6,980 nucleotides of DNA from an uncultured Eubacterium sp. (GTDB lineage: Bacteria; Bacillota; Clostridia; Oscillospirales; Acutalibacteraceae): NCBI GenBank assembly GCA_905233805.1, contig CAJOER010000051.1:1-6980 (forward strand), given 5' to 3'. The notes beneath the pieces are model-generated. The model saw only the letters and a list, made by a program, of their open reading frames with translations. It was not told the DNA's origin and made no database searches. Both the position numbers and the translations under genes were made by a program. Positions 6,097 to 6,980 of the stretch are shown here, piece after piece. Position 1 is the first letter of the stretch. Each line of letters opens with the position of its first letter.

Positions 6097-6980
6097 TTAA
6101 TTATCATTGTAAAAATTATATATTTTCTCGGCGTCTGTTTTACTTATTCCCTTCACCGCCGAAAGGCTTTCAACGTCGGCCTCTTTTATCTTGCCAACCG
6201 TCTTGAATTCCTTTAAAAGGAGCTTTGCCTTTTTCTCGCCGATGCCCTCAATTCTGGTTAGCGACGAGGAAAAGCTCGTCTTCTGATGCTTCTTATGATG
6301 GTAGGATATTGCAAAGCGGTGAACCTCTTCCTGAACGGTTGAAACGAGAGTGAATACGGAGCGTCGGGAATTAATCGCTATTTCTCCGCCGCCGTAGGCT
6401 ATGGCGCGCGTTCTGTGCTTACTGTCCTTAACCATACCGAAAACGGGAATATCGAGGTTCATTTCCCTGATTACGGGAAGCACGGCGTTAACCTGAGCCT
6501 CGCCGCCGTCAAGAAGAATGAGGTCGGGCAGGATTTTAAATGTACTGTCGTCACCGTCCTCATAATAATGTCTGAACCGTCTTTCAAGCACCTCTTTCAT
6601 TGAGCCGACGTCGTTCTGTCCGTCAAAACCTTTGATTGAAAAGCGCTTGTACGCCTTTTTCATAGGTCTGCCGTTGTGGAACACAACCATTCCCGCCACG
6701 TTATCTGCGCCGAAGGTGTGGGAAATATCGTAGCTTTCGATATATTCGGGCGGTTTCGGCAGTCCGAGCAGCAGCGCAAGCTCTTCAAGCGCTGCAAATT
6801 CCTTGCCGAGTCTGCCCTGCTGCTGGGCGAGGTGTTCGTTTGCGTTTTTAATGCACATATTGACTATCGCAAGGTGCTCACCCTTTTGAGGATGAACAAA
6901 TTCAACCTTCTTCCCTCTTTTGCTTTCAAGATATTCGCGAAGAAGCTCCTCGTCCTCAATTTCGCCGTCAACGGCAATTC
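6097..6980 (-). CDS. uvrC: UvrC, excinuclease ABC subunit C, N-terminal half beyond the window edge
   Basis: Nuclease subunit of the UvrABC nucleotide excision repair complex; it cuts the damaged strand on both sides of a lesion. About 293 residues of the usual roughly 600 are present, and the frame stays open to the right edge. The methionine at 6856-6858 is internal, because the upstream frame encodes family-like sequence (VEFVHPQKGEHLAIVN). The RNase H-like 3'... 5'-side endonuclease domain shows SYDISHTFGAD (Asp at 6727-6729), LLDGGEAQVN (Asp at 6508-6510), KDSKHRT, and EEVHRFAISYHHKK (His at 6319-6321), covering the expected catalytic acids and histidine. The C-terminus carries two helix-hairpin-helix motifs, IEGIGEKKAKLLL and VKGISKTDAEKIY, for DNA binding. 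The N-terminal GIY-YIG nuclease and most or all of the UVR domain are outside the window. The stop at 6097-6099 is 79 bp from rsmD. Confidence 0.96.
   Translation of the reverse strand, partial: IAVDGEIEDEELLREYLESKRGKKVEFVHPQKGEHLAIVNMCIKNANEHLAQQQGRLGKEFAALEELALLLGLPKPPEYIESYDISHTFGADNVAGMVVFHNGRPMKKAYKRFSIKGFDGQNDVGSMKEVLERRFRHYYEDGDDSTFKILPDLILLDGGEAQVNAVLPVIREMNLDIPVFGMVKDSKHRTRAIAYGGGEIAINSRRSVFTLVSTVQEEVHRFAISYHHKKHQKTSFSSSLTRIEGIGEKKAKLLLKEFKTVGKIKEADVESLSAVKGISKTDAEKIYNFYNDN

Noticed and set aside
6081..6102. AT-rich inverted repeat after uvrC as a terminator
   Set aside because: There is no GC core and the pairing is imperfect; it overlaps the uvrC stop and lies just upstream of the rsmD promoter, so a terminator call is not supported.
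6856..6858. Methionine codon as the start of a 253-residue UvrC-like protein
   Set aside because: The frame continues upstream to the window edge with UvrC-like sequence and no stop, so this Met is internal to a longer gene.

Overview
The window looks like core chromosome of a low-to-mid-GC Gram-positive bacterium, most likely an anaerobic Clostridia (Oscillospiraceae/Ruminococcaceae-like) member. The reasons are the mraZ-rsmH head of a division and cell wall (dcw) cluster, the rsmD-coaD-coiled-coil gene order, AAAGGAG-type ribosome binding sites, near-consensus sigma-A promoters in AT-rich spacers, and a MelB-type sugar symporter. The genus cannot be fixed from the sequence alone. Protein-coding density is very high. 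The longest gap between genes is the 213-bp divergent promoter region at 1148-1360, so there is no stretch over 300 bases without a gene. I see no tRNA, rRNA, CRISPR array, insertion sequence or phage gene.

Layout. (1) 1-1147, minus strand: the first two genes of a dcw cluster, mraZ (GTG start) and rsmH, overlap by 11 bp and run off the left edge. They are driven by a perfect-consensus promoter at 1218-1246, with GTGG/TGGGA-type candidate MraZ sites in the leader. (2) 1297-4419, plus strand: a divergent two-gene operon with a MelB-like sugar:cation symporter and a GT-C (GT39/ArnT-like) membrane glycosyltransferase 3 bp downstream. It has its own extended -10 promoter and ends at a hairpin terminator. 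(3) 4391-6079, minus strand: rsmD, coaD and a coiled-coil protein in one tight operon (2-bp gap, then 8-bp overlap), with a strong promoter at 6051-6079. It converges on the same bidirectional terminator. (4) 6097-6980, minus strand: the C-terminal half of uvrC, whose start lies beyond the right edge.

The two minus-strand blocks are housekeeping: 16S rRNA methylation (rsmH, rsmD), coenzyme A synthesis (coaD), nucleotide excision repair (uvrC) and control of the division cluster (mraZ). The plus-strand pair looks like an accessory insertion between them. The symporter keeps the cation- and sugar-binding residues of MelB, so it probably imports a small glycoside. The glycosyltransferase probably moves a sugar from a polyprenyl-phosphate donor onto an extracytoplasmic acceptor. 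Their joint role is unknown.

The points most worth a second look are the long 11-residue-repeat coiled coil encoded downstream of coaD, a perfect 10-bp inverted repeat inside the first codons of the glycosyltransferase gene, the transporter/glycosyltransferase pairing itself, and the inverted orientation of the candidate MraZ boxes. I found no clear evidence of an entirely new system.
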